Below are positions 50,101 through 61,793 of a DNA stretch of 64,000 bases, in pieces; the stretch's first letter is position 1; the number at the start of each line of letters is the position of its first letter. The notes below the pieces were generated by a model. It was not told the origin of the DNA, ran no database searches, and saw nothing but the letters and a program-made list of their open reading frames with translations. A program made the position numbers and the translations under genes. Source of the DNA: Caenorhabditis remanei (taxonomy: Eukaryota; Nematoda; Chromadorea; Rhabditida; Rhabditidae); contig NC_071331.1 of assembly GCF_010183535.1 (NCBI RefSeq), positions 12,524,001-12,588,000 on the forward strand. Direction: 5' to 3'.

Positions 50101-53100
50101 GATAATTATTTGATAGCTGGGTTAATCCCAATGTTTTGGCATTCAAAAACACACAAACAATCACACGAAACTTTCCACTTTTTATCTGTCCACGTCAATT
50201 GAAAGGCACGTGGCGTGCATCAAAAACTAAAGGATTTTGAAGAGATTAAGAAAGGGAAACAGAGATTTCAAAAGGTGAATGGGAGAGGGTGGAGCTGAAT
50301 TGATGATCTGATGATCTGGTGGTCTGGAGAGGGTGTTCATGGAGATATAAATGTTAAAAAATGATGAGATTTTTGGATCCAGGTCAGGATCTCAAATCTC
50401 AAACTGGTCAGCAGTGCTTCTTTTTAGCACATTGTCTAGTAGCCTGTGAGTTTTAGGTAACAGTAAATCATTGATTGCTGGAAACTCACGCAAGGTTAAA
50501 GTAAGAAAAAGCAATATACACTTATGCAATTCATGGCACTGAAACTCCGAGCCCTTCATGATTTTATAACTTTTGCGTAACAGTAAACCAAAGTTCTAAT
50601 AGAATTCCCTCTCTAATTGTTTTCAGTAACTGGATTGTTTGTTTGTTTGTTTGTTGAGTAACTCATTTAGTTGTGTTCTTGTTGATTTGTGTACATTCCC
50701 ACACATTTCTTTGTCAAACAGTTCCTGGAAATTGGGGTGAGTGAGTGGTTATTGTATTAGTGGGGTTGCGTTTTCGAGTTTTGTATCTCTGCGTTTGTGA
50801 AACCAGCCATTCTCATTTGGTCCATAACCATTTCTTAAAATTCTGTAGTAGTAATTCATTGTTGACAACAACTTTTCAGTGCTCTTCCTATTTTTGATTA
50901 CAATATTTCTTATCATAAGAAATATATCAGGTTCTGAATTACGACTCGCTCCTAGATTCCCTCTGAATTTGAGTCCTGTTTCTTTAGTGGTTTTGATGTT
51001 CTGTCTGATCAGTGCTTGAATATATCAGAACTTGCTCATATCTCATGACCCACTGACCGTATAGCTCTGATTTTTGAGCTCATTGGATTCTGTGAGTCCT
51101 GTGGCAAACGTTTTTTTTAATCATTAACGTGACATGTACATTAGTTCTGATCTAGGATAGTTTTGCGTTAAAGGAAAAAAGGAATCTCCAACTATCCTCG
51201 TCGACGCATCCACCAACTCATTCCCAAACTGAAACAGTACTTTCTCAGAGTTCGTGAAGGTGTGAATATCACCTTCTCAGTTACCTGAAACCATATTGTT
51301 TATTCAATTCACACCTGTTTCCTTGAGAATACAAAAACATCTTCTCTCTCATCTAATTACCATTCGATCTTTCTTCTCATCACTTACCATTTCATTTATG
51401 AATATTGTTGTTATTGTTTATGATTCTTCATCTTCTTCTCGGTGTTCTTCCTTCTTCTACTTCATCTGCATCTTCATCTCCATCTCCTTCCCATCTTCTT
51501 CTTGTTTTCCGACCACCAGACGTCTTCAGCTTCTTCTTCTTCTTCCATAAAACCCCGCCCACTTTTCCTCGTATTCCTTTTTGCTTCTTCTTGTCTTGTT
51601 TGTGTTTTCATAGTTTTCCATCCCCTTTCCCGCTGCTTTTGCATTCTATTTCCTTTCGTTTCCTATTTTCACTACTCCCACTCCTCCCCCTTTTCTCACT
51701 ATTTTTGTGTTTTTTTTCTGAGTTGAACAACACAAAACATCTCCAGACAAGGGGAGACATGGTGTGTGAACAAGTTCAATGTTTTCAGTCAAGCGAAAAG
51801 TTTCATTCCTTGACGTCTTCTGTTTTGGTCTAGAGAGCATTCAGAAGATGCTCGTGTTTGTGAAGATGCACTTCTATAGTTTCAAATTTGCTCTTCTTTT
51901 GTCTAATGATAAGAATCACGTTTTCATTTTGAGATTAGGTAGAGACGTTGGTTCTAATCAGACTGTTTCTCAGCTCAAAGCTGGCAGGGTTGTCTGACGT
52001 GATATGAAAAGTCTAGGTCAGAATGACCTAGACCAAAAAGGTCCAGTTAAACTATCTCTGAGCTTTAACTTTCAACTGAAACTCACATTAATCTCAAAGA
52101 CTCTAGGGGATACTACTAGCCTACAGTAACCCGATTAGACGCATATGCTAGCTAACAAAGATTCTGAGTATCACTGTCCTTTTCTATCATAGTTTGGCAC
52201 TTTTCAATATTTCTGATCAAACAATCAAATCACCTTTGCCCTCCCCTGTCCAGGACAGGAACTCCACTTTCGATACTTTTCTACCTCCCCCCTCTTCAAT
52301 ATATTAGTGTTCCTGTACTATAACAACACCCTCGTCTCATCTCAAAAGTGCAAAGTCTGTCTCTTCCAACCAGGCAACATAGTTTTGGGTTCAATATGAT
52401 CACAACCTTTCCTTCTTCTCGACCGAAAAACCGAAAACACAGTGTGTGTATTTAGAAAAGAGGCTGCTAACTGGTGCATCACATAGTCGAATCCCATCCT
52501 TCCATCGAAGACAACGACGCGCAAAAGTGTGTGTGCACTAGAGTACAGACCCGCCTCCATCTACCTCAACCCTACTGGCCTTTCTTTTTTTTCAATCGCC
52601 CGCCTGTTTTCTGTTTCTTTTTCCGTGGGTGATGAGGCCAAAAGTGCGCAAAAATACCACTTATTCAAAACATCCGAACGGCCATTTTTGTTGTCTTTTT
52701 CCGTTTTGACAATATTTTTTTTTGGAAGAATTGAGACAAAGTGACATTGAATGACATAACGATGTAAATATGTTTACTAAAGAAATGCCTTGTTTTTTTT
52801 TGCTACTCGCTGGTTGCCGATCTCCTATGACTCGTAGTGACTTGATCTCTTTTTCTTTGGCTAATCCCCTCATTGCTCATTTTTGAATCAAAGAGAGAAA
52901 AAAATGTTTGTTTGGGGGGTGGAACCAAGGAGGAGGTGATGATGGTTTTGGAATGTTGAAGAGATTAGAAAAACATCCTGAAATGATAAATTTTGAATTA
53001 ATTCTTGGTGCAAATAATGTATGATCCTCTGGGTGCGACATGTATCATTTCAATTAAGAAGTTGGCTACGATGTTTGAATGTGTGTACCTGAACTATAAA

Positions 53101-56100
53101 TATGGGGACCTGTAATGTATCATTAGCTGTTTACGTATATTGTTAGGTAGTCGGTAATTCTTTGTGTTTAAAAAGTTTGAGTCATTAAAAACTGTTCCAC
53201 TCAGTCAGGTAAACATTTCTTATCATACTGTTCCAGGTACTTTCGATCCAGATCAGTTTCTGTACTTTTTCCCCACTTTTCTGTACCTTTCAGTCTTTCT
53301 ACCCATCACTTCTCTTGTGTACTTTCTCACCCTAGACTCATTTCGTAATCCCATTTACCATCTGTGCCACTGTTCATTAGTACTTCTTCGACTTCTCCTC
53401 CTTCGTTTCATGCCGATTGACCTCTTCCTAAACAAATAAAATGACGTGGCAAACAAATACAAATAACCTCTACATCTCCCTCTTCCTATTATCCGATATC
53501 CTCTCTCTCTCCATCTTCCAAATAACAAATATGGGCACAGCGCTCTCATTGAGACTGTACATGCAACAGTTTGTGCTGCTTTTGTTGCGGAGGTGGTGAG
53601 GTTGGTTGAGGACGATTGCATAGACATATCCGACGACCTCATCTCGAGATTTGAGAGAAATAGTGTGTGAGATGAAGAGACGCAGAGACAAGGCCCAAAC
53701 AACCAATCGAACCAACCAAACCAACACCGGTGTTGACAAACAAAAGAGTGTTGAGGCGAGAAGAAGAGACGGAGAATAGTTGGGGCGGGCGAAGAGAAAA
53801 GATGAAAAAGAGAAAAAAGAGAAGAAGAAGGTCCTTCTCAGAGAGGACCACCTTCCGTCTAGATCAGATGTTTAGTTGCTTTTACAAAGTTTTTTTCTAG
53901 TTTTCGGATTTCAAAACTTCAAATTCGTTTTTCATTCTCAAGAAGGATACGGTTTCATACTATTCTCAAATTCTGTCGTATCTAGGTTCGCCGTTCATTA
54001 AAATTCCCAAATTTCCAAATTTTTCCTCCTGGCTTTGTTTAAAAGTGCAAGTACATTTGTCTACGTCTTTGATTTTTTCTTCTTCTGATTTTGAAAAATT
54101 CTACACTTTTTATCCCTTCAAACACTCACACACACAATGATTTCATATTTATTGGGTCAATTTACGTAAATCGGAATCACATGTGAATAAAAAAAGAGAT
54201 TGGATGTATATGTTGATTATGTTTTGTTTTTGGTTTTCTAGAGAGGGTTTAACGTTTTTCGCCCCGGTTTCCGCGCCACCAGAAATCCTCTAATTCGTTT
54301 GCACTTTCTCGTTTTTTTCACTCTCTCTTTGACTCCCCTATGAGCCTTTTGGTCCTGAAACTCCTCCCACTTTATATCCTCCTGAACTTGATGATTTTTG
54401 TGAAACTGATCCATGAATTCATTACAGGACGATCAACATCGCCAGAGCACCACGACGCTAAATAACGTCCTGGCGCCGTCGTCGATGATCACCTCTGAAT
54501 CATTGCCTCGACCGACTCAGGCTCCCTCATCATCATTTTCACATTCAACGATCGGTGGAGGGAATTCATCCCAATTACCAGTATCATTAGATACTGGAAA
54601 TCCCCTCAACGATAATTTACTTCTGTTGGCATTGCAGGAGAGAATTGTGAGTTATTGTGAATTATAAAATTTGATGAGCCTTGAGAAGATTTAAAGAAAC
54701 AGTGAAAACTCTTCAAACTCACAAAATGATAACCTAAATGCAACTAGGTACACAGAGAAGAAGAAGAATCACATGACATCAACAATCCATCAACATTATA
54801 AAATACCAAAAACTGAATCAACAGACACGGTACCTCATGAAAACATTCTGTTTCAAACTTCCTACTTTTTCACATATTTTTGAGAAACTCATTTTGTTCA
54901 TCTCCTCTCTTATTTCAGATGCGTCCCCAACAACCCACCCTCACCCAATCAGCCACCACTCCCTCCCTTTCTCATCTGGCGGCTACCAACTCCTCCACCA
55001 ATGCCACGTCACTAGCATCTGCTGATACGACACGACTGATACAGCAAATGTTTCTGGGGCAGATGTTGATCCCTCAACTTCCATCCGCACTGGATCTGGC
55101 GTCGTCGATGTCACTTCCATTGTCAACTGCAATACCACAAGCGATCACAACTCCCCAACATGCATTATGGCAACATAGTATGTGTGCATGGCCGAATTGT
55201 GATCAGCCGTGTGATTCGGTGATGGCTCTGATTGCTCATTTACAACAGGAACATCCATGTTGTGAAAGGTGAGTCTTTGATTACAGTTTCAATTAGATTT
55301 GAAGAATATACACATATCTATCGTATTATTAATTGTTTGACCAACATTTAAAAAATCTACACAATTACAGAACAAACGAAGAAATGCGAACGCAGATCGA
55401 AAAAGTGGAGAGTCTGGAGCACAAGTTGTCAGTGGAAAGAAATCGTCTGCAAGGGATGATGCAGCATTTACGAATGAAGCCATCTCCCGATACGACGACT
55501 CCAAGCCTTGGAAAAATAGATCCACAAAGTCCGATGAGGTCTCCGAAAGTAGAAGGAGCTGCGTTTTCGATTCAACCCGCCCATCAGCAACAACAACAAC
55601 AACAGCAAGTGACACAACAGATATCACAAGTTTCCCCCGTGAGTATTTCATATTTGGAGTTTTCGAACATTTTGAGTGAAAACTTTTTTGAGAAAATTCG
55701 TATAGTAAAAAAGGTTTCGAATTCTTTAAAACTGTGTAGATGTCGGTTACGTCAAAAAAGTTACTGTTAAAATCAAAAATTACTGTTTCCTAAATGTTAG
55801 TTTTTACCTATTAGTTTAAATAAGCAGTTGAAACTCTTTGAACCTAATAAAAATTCTTCCTTCGCTATTTTCAGTCTAGCTCAGAAAAATGCATTAACTC
55901 ATATCGACTTTATAATTCAAACTTTCCTGAAAGATTTCATAAATGCATTTCGAAATCCTCTCCCATACTTTCTTCTAAGAAGTAGTACATATTGACGATT
56001 TCGAAAGTTGTTCTCTGAAACATAATGGGCTCAGAATCACATGTTATTTACTTATTTGCTCACTGTCACCTCCTTCTTCCTCTTCTCTTTCGTATCCATG

Positions 56101-59100
56101 GTGTTTCTTTTCTATGAATGCTCTATCCTATTACACAATTCATAGTCCTTCTAGGATTGCACAACACTCTTGATAGACAACGTGGAACGAGATGGGAAGT
56201 CTCTTTTCGTTTTCGATGTGTTTGTCTATTTACAGAGTATTTGTTGAAATACGCTCTCTCTCTCTCTCTTCTCCATTTGCTATTTGGTTGTGTGTGCGTG
56301 TTTGTTTACATGTCGAATCGATAGTGCAGATAAACATAAAGGACGTCGCAGCCCTAACCACCAGTAGGACGTCCTTTTCTAAAAATTTTGGAATAGGGAA
56401 CAAATTTTATAGAGAGTTGGGATAGGGAGCTGTCAGAAAATATGGAATATTATTTGGATACCGTAGTCTTGGCCTTCTAGAATTCCAATTCTCAAGCGGC
56501 CACATCAGAATTCAGAAGAGTTTACTGTTTTACTGAGAAAGTATATCTCGGAAAGTTTTGTATAATAGGTTCAATTTTTCTTTTTCCATTGCTAATGAAA
56601 ATCAGAATCACATTCACGGCATGAATTCCCACGCAATGATGAATATCAGTCCGGAAATCCGCCTGAAATCAAATTAGCCTTCACTTCCGTTGCTTATTTC
56701 AGTAAGCACCTTTTCTCCTCCTCCCAGCTGCTTATACATAGATCAAACACTAATAGAAACGTGCACTTTTAGTGTCTCTTCATCCCAGACACCCTTTCAT
56801 CTCGCGTGGCTTGTTTGTTTATTTACTACGTTTTTGTTTTCTCAGTCTCTGCGTCTATTCAAATTCTCTCATCTCTTATGATGATGATGACAAACTTTTT
56901 CGCCTCTTCCCCTCCATGTGATATGGATTTCGAGAACAATGAGTATATGAGGGAAAGCGAAATATGTTGTGTATGTTTATTTTGTGGTCACACAAATACA
57001 CACGGAAAAAGGACGGATGGGAAGGAGAAGAAGATGCTGCTGCTTATTTTGTGTTGATAAACAATTTTCGCCTCGAGAAAAGAGCGCATCTTTTCGTTTG
57101 CTTCTTCATCTTCTCCTTGACTCCTCCCATTTATTTTTGGATAGCAAACAAAACACTTTGCAACTGAATAGAGAGAATAGTGGATGAGGAAGAGAACAAA
57201 CTAATTGAAACAATATGCAGGGAAAATTGGATAACAAGAAAAACTGGAAAACGGAAACCATGACTTTGGGGATAGAAAAAAAGAAACATAAGCTTACCGT
57301 CCAGTTGGACCATTGAAGTTGAGGAAATTGTGTCTTCTTTTTTGAAAAGTTAACAACAGTAAAAACTTTTTGAGATCTAAAAATGTTCAGGGATTTCTCG
57401 ATAAATTTTGAGTGTGACAGTCCAATTATGAAGATTTTGAGTGAAGTTGTCAGAAGCTAGGACTCACAGATTTCTGAAATCTTCTCGGTTAGGTATTCTA
57501 GAAACTTCAATATGTCATGAGTCTCCTGAAATAGATACTATTTTTATATTTATCCATAACACGATGTCACAGATTGAAAGTTGAACTCCACATATTTCAA
57601 TCGCTGTCTGAAAAACTTTAAATTCTTCATATCAGAAGTACACTTTCCTACTCTTCTTACCATCCGGATAAAGAAAGATTGAAACAGTTCATAAAAGGAG
57701 ATTTACCGTTTCCAATGACTCATTCCGTTCGTCCTTAAACATTTTATTCAAATGAGTCAGCTACATCTCTTCTCCTCTTCAACCAGATCTTGTCATTTTC
57801 CTCAATGAACAATAAAAAACAAAAACAACAAAAACACAACCAGTTGATGACATCAATCCCACTTCCTCAGTTGTTTTTGTTATTGTTTGTTCCCATTTTC
57901 CTTCCCATTCTATTCTCAAATGGTTCCCGCGCAATCCTTCCTTACTCATCTCTGATCGCTGAAGAAGACACATAAGAAGGCAAAAAACTGGGCCATTCAG
58001 TCAGTTGACTACAACAAAAAGTCAGTTGACACCACCGTACCGTGTAGGAAAAGAGGAAAAATGAGATGGAAAGGGGAAGAAGAGGAAAAAAACATGGATA
58101 TATGGAAGGAAGAAGAAGAAGCTTCTTCTTGTTTTTGTTCCATTTTTTCCTTGATCATCACTTCCAAAGATACAAAAAATTGAGAATCCAATTGAGAAGG
58201 GGTCAATGAATGAGTCAGATCACAAAAAAACTAGAAACTGAGCAAACTCCACCAGAAGTACTTTTATAATCCTATTTTCAGACGTCCGAAGCCGCATCCT
58301 CCCTCCTGAGCATCGCAGCTTCAGTAGCCGCCTCTACCGCAGCTTCGAACCAGATGACTACAGTACCTTCCGTCAGTTCGATGCCAACTTTCATCAACCA
58401 TCAGCTGTCAACATCCTCTCAACCATCATCTCATCAAGCCAGTGGATCAAGCGGACCGATTCTTCTTCAACGAGCAGCCAGTTCAGCATCAACAGAAACA
58501 TCTCCAAATCCAGATTCGAAGTCATTTGTGCCTAGAAGGAGTCGGATATCAGACAAAACAGTTCAGCCGATTGCCACTGATATCGCAAAAAATCGGTGAG
58601 TTATTTTTTGAGACTAAAAAATCTCGGTTTCGTGCTCTTAATTTCAATTCAATTGAGAGAACTTTCTTGTTCGTTTCATAGTGTTTTTTTCAGAGAATTC
58701 TACCGAGCTAACGATGTCCGACCTCCTTACACTTATGCTTCACTGATCCGTCAAGCCATCATGGAATCCACGGATTGCCAGTTGACACTCAATGAAATCT
58801 ACACGTGGTTCACCGAGACTTTTGCATATTTCCGAAGGAATGCCGCAACGTGGAAGGTTCGTAATTCTTTTGATGTTGTTAGAAATACCATAACTTCTAC
58901 CAATTATATGTTCTTGCGACATTGACATCTAAGTCTCCACCATGAAACATTAGACTCTATTTCTGAAAATCAGTTCAGTTGAACTTTCTATCCATTTGTC
59001 CCCAGAGCTCTCTCTCTCTCATTTCCTCTCTCTTTCAATTCTGTCGCCGGAGGTCATATGATCCTTGTGTTGCTTCCTAGCTAGAGGCAATAAGAGTGAA

Positions 59101-60773
59101 AAAAGTGCATGCAACAAAACATCGTCGTCCGACTCGCTCTGAATGCATCCTTCCATCAGCTGAGTGTTCTCTCTCTCTCTCTCTTCGTCGTTGGATAGTG
59201 AGAGGCACCATCCAATCCTAAAAGATCATACAAAAAGAGGAGTGTGGTCGCCAGGAACAAGCAAAAAAGTGCAACTCAACATCATCAAGTGACAGACGTG
59301 TATGTGTGCACAGACAGACACGGACGGGGCGCCGGGGGGCCATGAGGGTCGTTTGTGAACAAAAAAAATAAACGAGGGAGTGTTTTTTTATTGTCTGGTT
59401 TTTTTTCGAAAGGAGAGAGTAAGGGGTCGAAAGTCATGGACTAGGGGTTGGAAGTTCCAAGAAAACAGAACAGAAAAACAGACTAAACAATTTTCGAAAA
59501 TTCCGGAGATCAAAGAATCCAGATTTCAGAATGCCGTTCGACACAATCTATCCCTTCATAAATGCTTCCAACGGGTAGAACAAAACGTGAAAGGAGCTGT
59601 ATGGACTGTCGATGATTCAGAATTCTATAGAAGGAGGCCTAATCGGTCGTCAGCTACAAGAAGTCAACCGCAGACGCCTCTTCCAGAAGACGTAAGTTTC
59701 TGATTGTTCTCTATGCATGTTTAGAAGGTTTTTGTTGCTTTTTAGAGTTCGCTTTTGTATTAGTCTCTAGTGTGAGTCTTGTCTTCCATTTTCAACTAAC
59801 CTTTATATCATGTGATAGTCTATATTTTAACCTTTGAATATGGTCGACAAACCTAAAAAAGCGAACTTTGAATTGACACTGATACACCTGAAAAACATGC
59901 TCTTCACTCAAAAGAGCTCCCTTCTAGAACCTTGTCAATTCAGATTTCGCAGCATAGAATGTTTGATTCAAATGCTTTGAGCTCATTTTTGGAAATGCAG
60001 AACTTCGATCCGGCCACACTCTCTGGAGAACAATTTCAGCTGAATGGCGGAAATCTTGACAGTGTTTTGTCGCTTCTTGGTGAGCACACTCTTTTTGATG
60101 AATGTTTTGGAAATCGAGTTCGTTTCTTTTTTAGCAAACGCCGATGTGAACAACCCATTGCAAATGCTCTCAGCAGCTGCAGCTGCCGGTAATCATTCAG
60201 GAATACTGGAAGGGCAGCAGTTGAATAATGTGAAGGATGAAATGATGGATGTGGTGGAGCAGCATAATGGACACACTCTAAAAGGTGAGATTTACATTTG
60301 AAAGGGACTTCCGTTTTTCTGTTTCACTGAGTTTACTAGTCGTTAGCTTTATAAAATTTAGTTGCTAATTTTATTACTTTTAATTCAAATTCCATAAATG
60401 CATAGGTCTTCATTCGCACAGATTAGGATAAAATTGCCCAATCATTGAATTGATTTTTATCGCTTCAAAACTCGACTCACAGTAAAATAAATAATTTCAG
60501 CTGAGCGGTTTTCTTTCCGTAAAAGTTAAACACCAATAATTTTTAGCATCAAATTTGTAGACTATCTGAACACCATTACCAGAGATGCATTAGTAGTTCA
60601 CGCTCTACATTATCACCATTTTATGTTCCCATTCTCGCTTAAAACCGCTTCTCATAATTACAGAAATCTCCCAAAATCAAAACTGAAACCAAAAAATTTC
60701 AGTGGCCGGAAACATTCAAAAGACGACAAAACGGCCCGCTTCAGCGAATCCATCAACAGTTTCCTCGTGCTGA
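41150..60773 (+). CDS. fkh-7: FOXP-family forkhead transcription factor
   Basis: Ten coding exons: 41150-41671, 54428-54646, 54919-55268, 55371-55638, 58282-58595, 58694-58856, 59530-59691, 59944-60079, 60135-60284, 60703-60773; 784 residues. An acidic, Ser-rich N-terminus leads to the FOXP C2H2 finger (Cys336, Cys341, His354, His359) and then the FOXP leucine zipper (about 372-398, [19 protein letters not shown]), which mediates dimerisation. A short Gln run follows. The forkhead domain starts at [18 protein letters not shown] (from residue 566), and its recognition helix [13 protein letters not shown] opens exon 7. FOXP is the only forkhead class with this finger-zipper-forkhead order, and fkh-7 is the C. 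elegans member (memory). Introns are unusual: 12.8 kb after exon 1, 2.6 kb at 55639-58281 and 0.67 kb inside the forkhead domain. Exon 3 begins with ATG directly after TTTCAG, a possible internal start. Confidence 0.93.
42031..42098 (+). ncRNA. Candidate 21U-RNA (piRNA) locus in fkh-7 intron 1
   Basis: Core CTGTTTCA at 42031-42038; YRNT (CAAT) gives a 5' U at 42078, 47 nt from the core start. Same strand as the host gene. Confidence 0.4.
43501..43566 (-). ncRNA. Candidate 21U-RNA (piRNA) locus in fkh-7 intron 1
   Basis: Minus-strand core at 43559-43566; YRNT (TATT) gives a 5' U at 43521, 45 nt from the core start. Antisense to the host. Confidence 0.45.
44638..44652 (+). repeat. (GA)n microsatellite
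   Basis: Fifteen-base GA run in fkh-7 intron 1, in a locally purine-rich patch within otherwise T/C-rich sense sequence. Confidence 0.7.
44857..44922 (-). ncRNA. Candidate 21U-RNA (piRNA) locus in fkh-7 intron 1
   Basis: Minus-strand core at 44915-44922; YRNT (CGTT) gives a 5' U at 44877, 45 nt from the core start. Another minus-strand locus lies 350 bp to the right. Confidence 0.45.
45211..45275 (-). ncRNA. Candidate 21U-RNA (piRNA) locus in fkh-7 intron 1
   Basis: Minus-strand core at 45268-45275; YRNT (TGTT) gives a 5' U at 45231, 44 nt from the core start. Confidence 0.45.
47685..47697 (+). promoter_or_regulatory. CCGCCCACTTTTC motif, copy 3
   Basis: Exact 13-mer in fkh-7 intron 1, preceded by AATC. 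It shares its setting with copy 4, 3.9 kb downstream on the same strand. Confidence 0.3.
48000..48067 (-). ncRNA. Candidate 21U-RNA (piRNA) locus in fkh-7 intron 1
   Basis: Minus-strand core at 48060-48067; YRNT (TAAT) gives a 5' U at 48020, 47 nt from the core start. Confidence 0.4.
49413..49454 (+). repeat. 21-bp perfect tandem duplication
   Basis: Two adjacent identical 21-bp units starting AGACCATAATCTTC, in fkh-7 intron 1. Identity suggests a recent slippage or repair event. Confidence 0.85.
49567..49574 (+). promoter_or_regulatory. 21U-RNA promoter core without a clear start element
   Basis: Exact CTGTTTCA in fkh-7 intron 1. The only YRNT nearby (TGAT, T at 49602) is 35 nt from the core start, outside the 42-48 nt range of the other loci. 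Confidence 0.25.
50636..50655 (+). repeat. (GTTT)n microsatellite
   Basis: Five GTTT-type units in fkh-7 intron 1. Confidence 0.8.
51171..51237 (-). ncRNA. Candidate 21U-RNA (piRNA) locus in fkh-7 intron 1
   Basis: Minus-strand core at 51230-51237; YRNT (TAGT) gives a 5' U at 51191, 46 nt from the core start. Confidence 0.43.
51555..51567 (+). promoter_or_regulatory. CCGCCCACTTTTC motif, copy 4
   Basis: Exact 13-mer in fkh-7 intron 1, embedded in strongly T/C-rich sequence. Confidence 0.3.
54849..54914 (+). ncRNA. Candidate 21U-RNA (piRNA) locus in fkh-7 intron 2
   Basis: Core CTGTTTCA at 54849-54856; YRNT (CATT) gives a 5' U at 54894, 45 nt from the core start. The predicted RNA (54894-54914) ends four bases before exon 3, so it overlaps the polypyrimidine tract of the acceptor on the same strand. 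Confidence 0.42.
57680..57687 (-). promoter_or_regulatory. 21U-RNA promoter core without a clear start element
   Basis: Exact CTGTTTCA on the minus strand in the 2.6-kb fkh-7 intron 55639-58281. The best YRNT (T at 57637) is 50 nt from the core start, beyond the usual range here. The rest of this intron shows nothing recognisable. Confidence 0.27.
59168..59184 (+). repeat. (TC)n microsatellite
   Basis: Seventeen-base TC run in the intron that splits the forkhead domain. The same intron has a short GC-rich patch (GGACGGGGCGCCGGGGGGCC) near 59322-59341, unusual for this AT-rich region. Confidence 0.7.
60319..60382 (+). ncRNA. Candidate 21U-RNA (piRNA) locus in the last fkh-7 intron
   Basis: Core CTGTTTCA at 60319-60326; YRNT (TAGT) gives a 5' U at 60362, 43 nt from the core start. 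Inside intron 60285-60702. Confidence 0.43.
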
Positions 60774-61278
60774 GAGTGACGTTGTGTTAGTAACTTATCA
60801 AGAAGTCACAACTCATTCACAAATTTAGGGTATTTATATATCACTTAGGATATTCACTTTTCTTCCCATTTTTTGCCTTTTTTCTCTCTTTTTTCATTTT
60901 GCAATACATTGGCATTTGTTATCATACCATGTTTTGTGCTCCTTTGAAAGTCAACCTTTTTTTTTGTCCCCTCAAAAACTTCTTACGGTCTCAAAGTTCT
61001 CCTTAGAAAGTACCCTTTTCATATTCATTTGTTGCCTTCTTGTTCATTATTTTCTCAGTTTTCTCCCCTCATATTATCCCCCAAATCAATCATTTCCAAA
61101 CCATTCAGAGCATTCGATGATCCCGACACACCCTTTTTGATCTACCATCTTCCACACACTTTCCCATCATTTTTCTCTCTGTCAGGGTCTCTCCATTTCA
61201 CCTAATCTCTCCATTTCGATCAGTCTTTAGCGTTGTTTTCGTCTTGTGATCCCATTTCTTTTTTCGGTTTGTCTGAAA

Positions 61279-61341
61279 CTGTTTCAGACAAATTCAACTA
61301 CTGAAATTACCTCCTATCGATGCTCTCTCCTTCTCGTCTCT
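61279..61341 (+). ncRNA. Candidate 21U-RNA (piRNA) locus in fkh-7 3' flank
   Basis: Core at 61279-61286, inside a 19-bp inverted repeat (GTCTGAAACTGTTTCAGAC, 61272-61290). YRNT (CGAT) gives a 5' U at 61321, 42 nt from the core start. Confidence 0.38.
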
Positions 61342-61616
61342 CAAAACCGCCCGAAATCCCATTTTGCCCACACTTATGAACTTTATACGCAAGTTGTGAT
61401 ATGTGTGATGGTTTCCTCTTCTTTGCCCTAATTCACTTTCTATATCATTGAAATACCTCATTTTGATTCGATTTGACACTAAGCCAGTTGATTTCAATGA
61501 ATATTTCAGAATTGAATTTCAAAACATTTTCTGATTCACAACACTTTGAACAATACATTGAACAAGCATTGCATGTTAAATATGTGGATCTTACAGTAAT
61601 CATCAAACAGAAAGAA

Positions 61617-61622
61617 AATAAA
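61617..61622 (+). terminator. Likely fkh-7 poly(A) signal
   Basis: Canonical AATAAA 844 nt after the fkh-7 stop, the first such hexamer on the plus strand that I see. Confidence 0.45.
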
Positions 61623-61712
61623 ATTCCTGAAAGGAAAAATCAACTATTGAGAAGTTCAATACACTTCAAGAGACCTACAACTACCAAAGACATAGTTACG
61701 ATCAAAAACATC

Positions 61713-61718
61713 TTTATT
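61713..61718 (-). terminator. Likely poly(A) signal of the four-TM gene
   Basis: AATAAA on the minus strand, about 76 nt after the stop codon at 61794. Confidence 0.55.
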
Positions 61719-61793
61719 CGAAAACGATAAAATTTGTATCTCGTCAATATATTAATTTCCAAATAATAAATAACATAATGATTTTCTGCATTC

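Larger units (their letters stand above)
41672..54427 (+). other. 12.8-kb first coding intron of fkh-7
   Basis: Flanked by GAG|GTAAGT and ATTACAG|GAC with matching phase. I find no nested protein gene. Long open frames here (for example 47272-47805 and 51405-51833) are products of a strongly T/C-rich sense strand that rarely makes stop codons. It holds seven exact CTGTTTCA cores (42031, 43559, 44915, 45268, 48060, 49567, 51230) on both strands, two CCGCCCACTTTTC motifs, a 21-bp tandem duplication and small microsatellites. An intron of this size probably also houses enhancers or alternative promoters; that is inference. Confidence 0.7.
60774..61793. other. Convergent 3' UTR region of fkh-7 and the four-TM gene
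   Basis: About 1 kb between the two stop codons. AATAAA at 61617-61622 (plus) and at 61713-61718 (minus strand, plus-strand TTTATT) face each other about 95 bp apart, so the transcripts can end without overlap. One CTGTTTCA core (61279) lies within the likely fkh-7 3' UTR. No coding frame of note. Confidence 0.6.
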
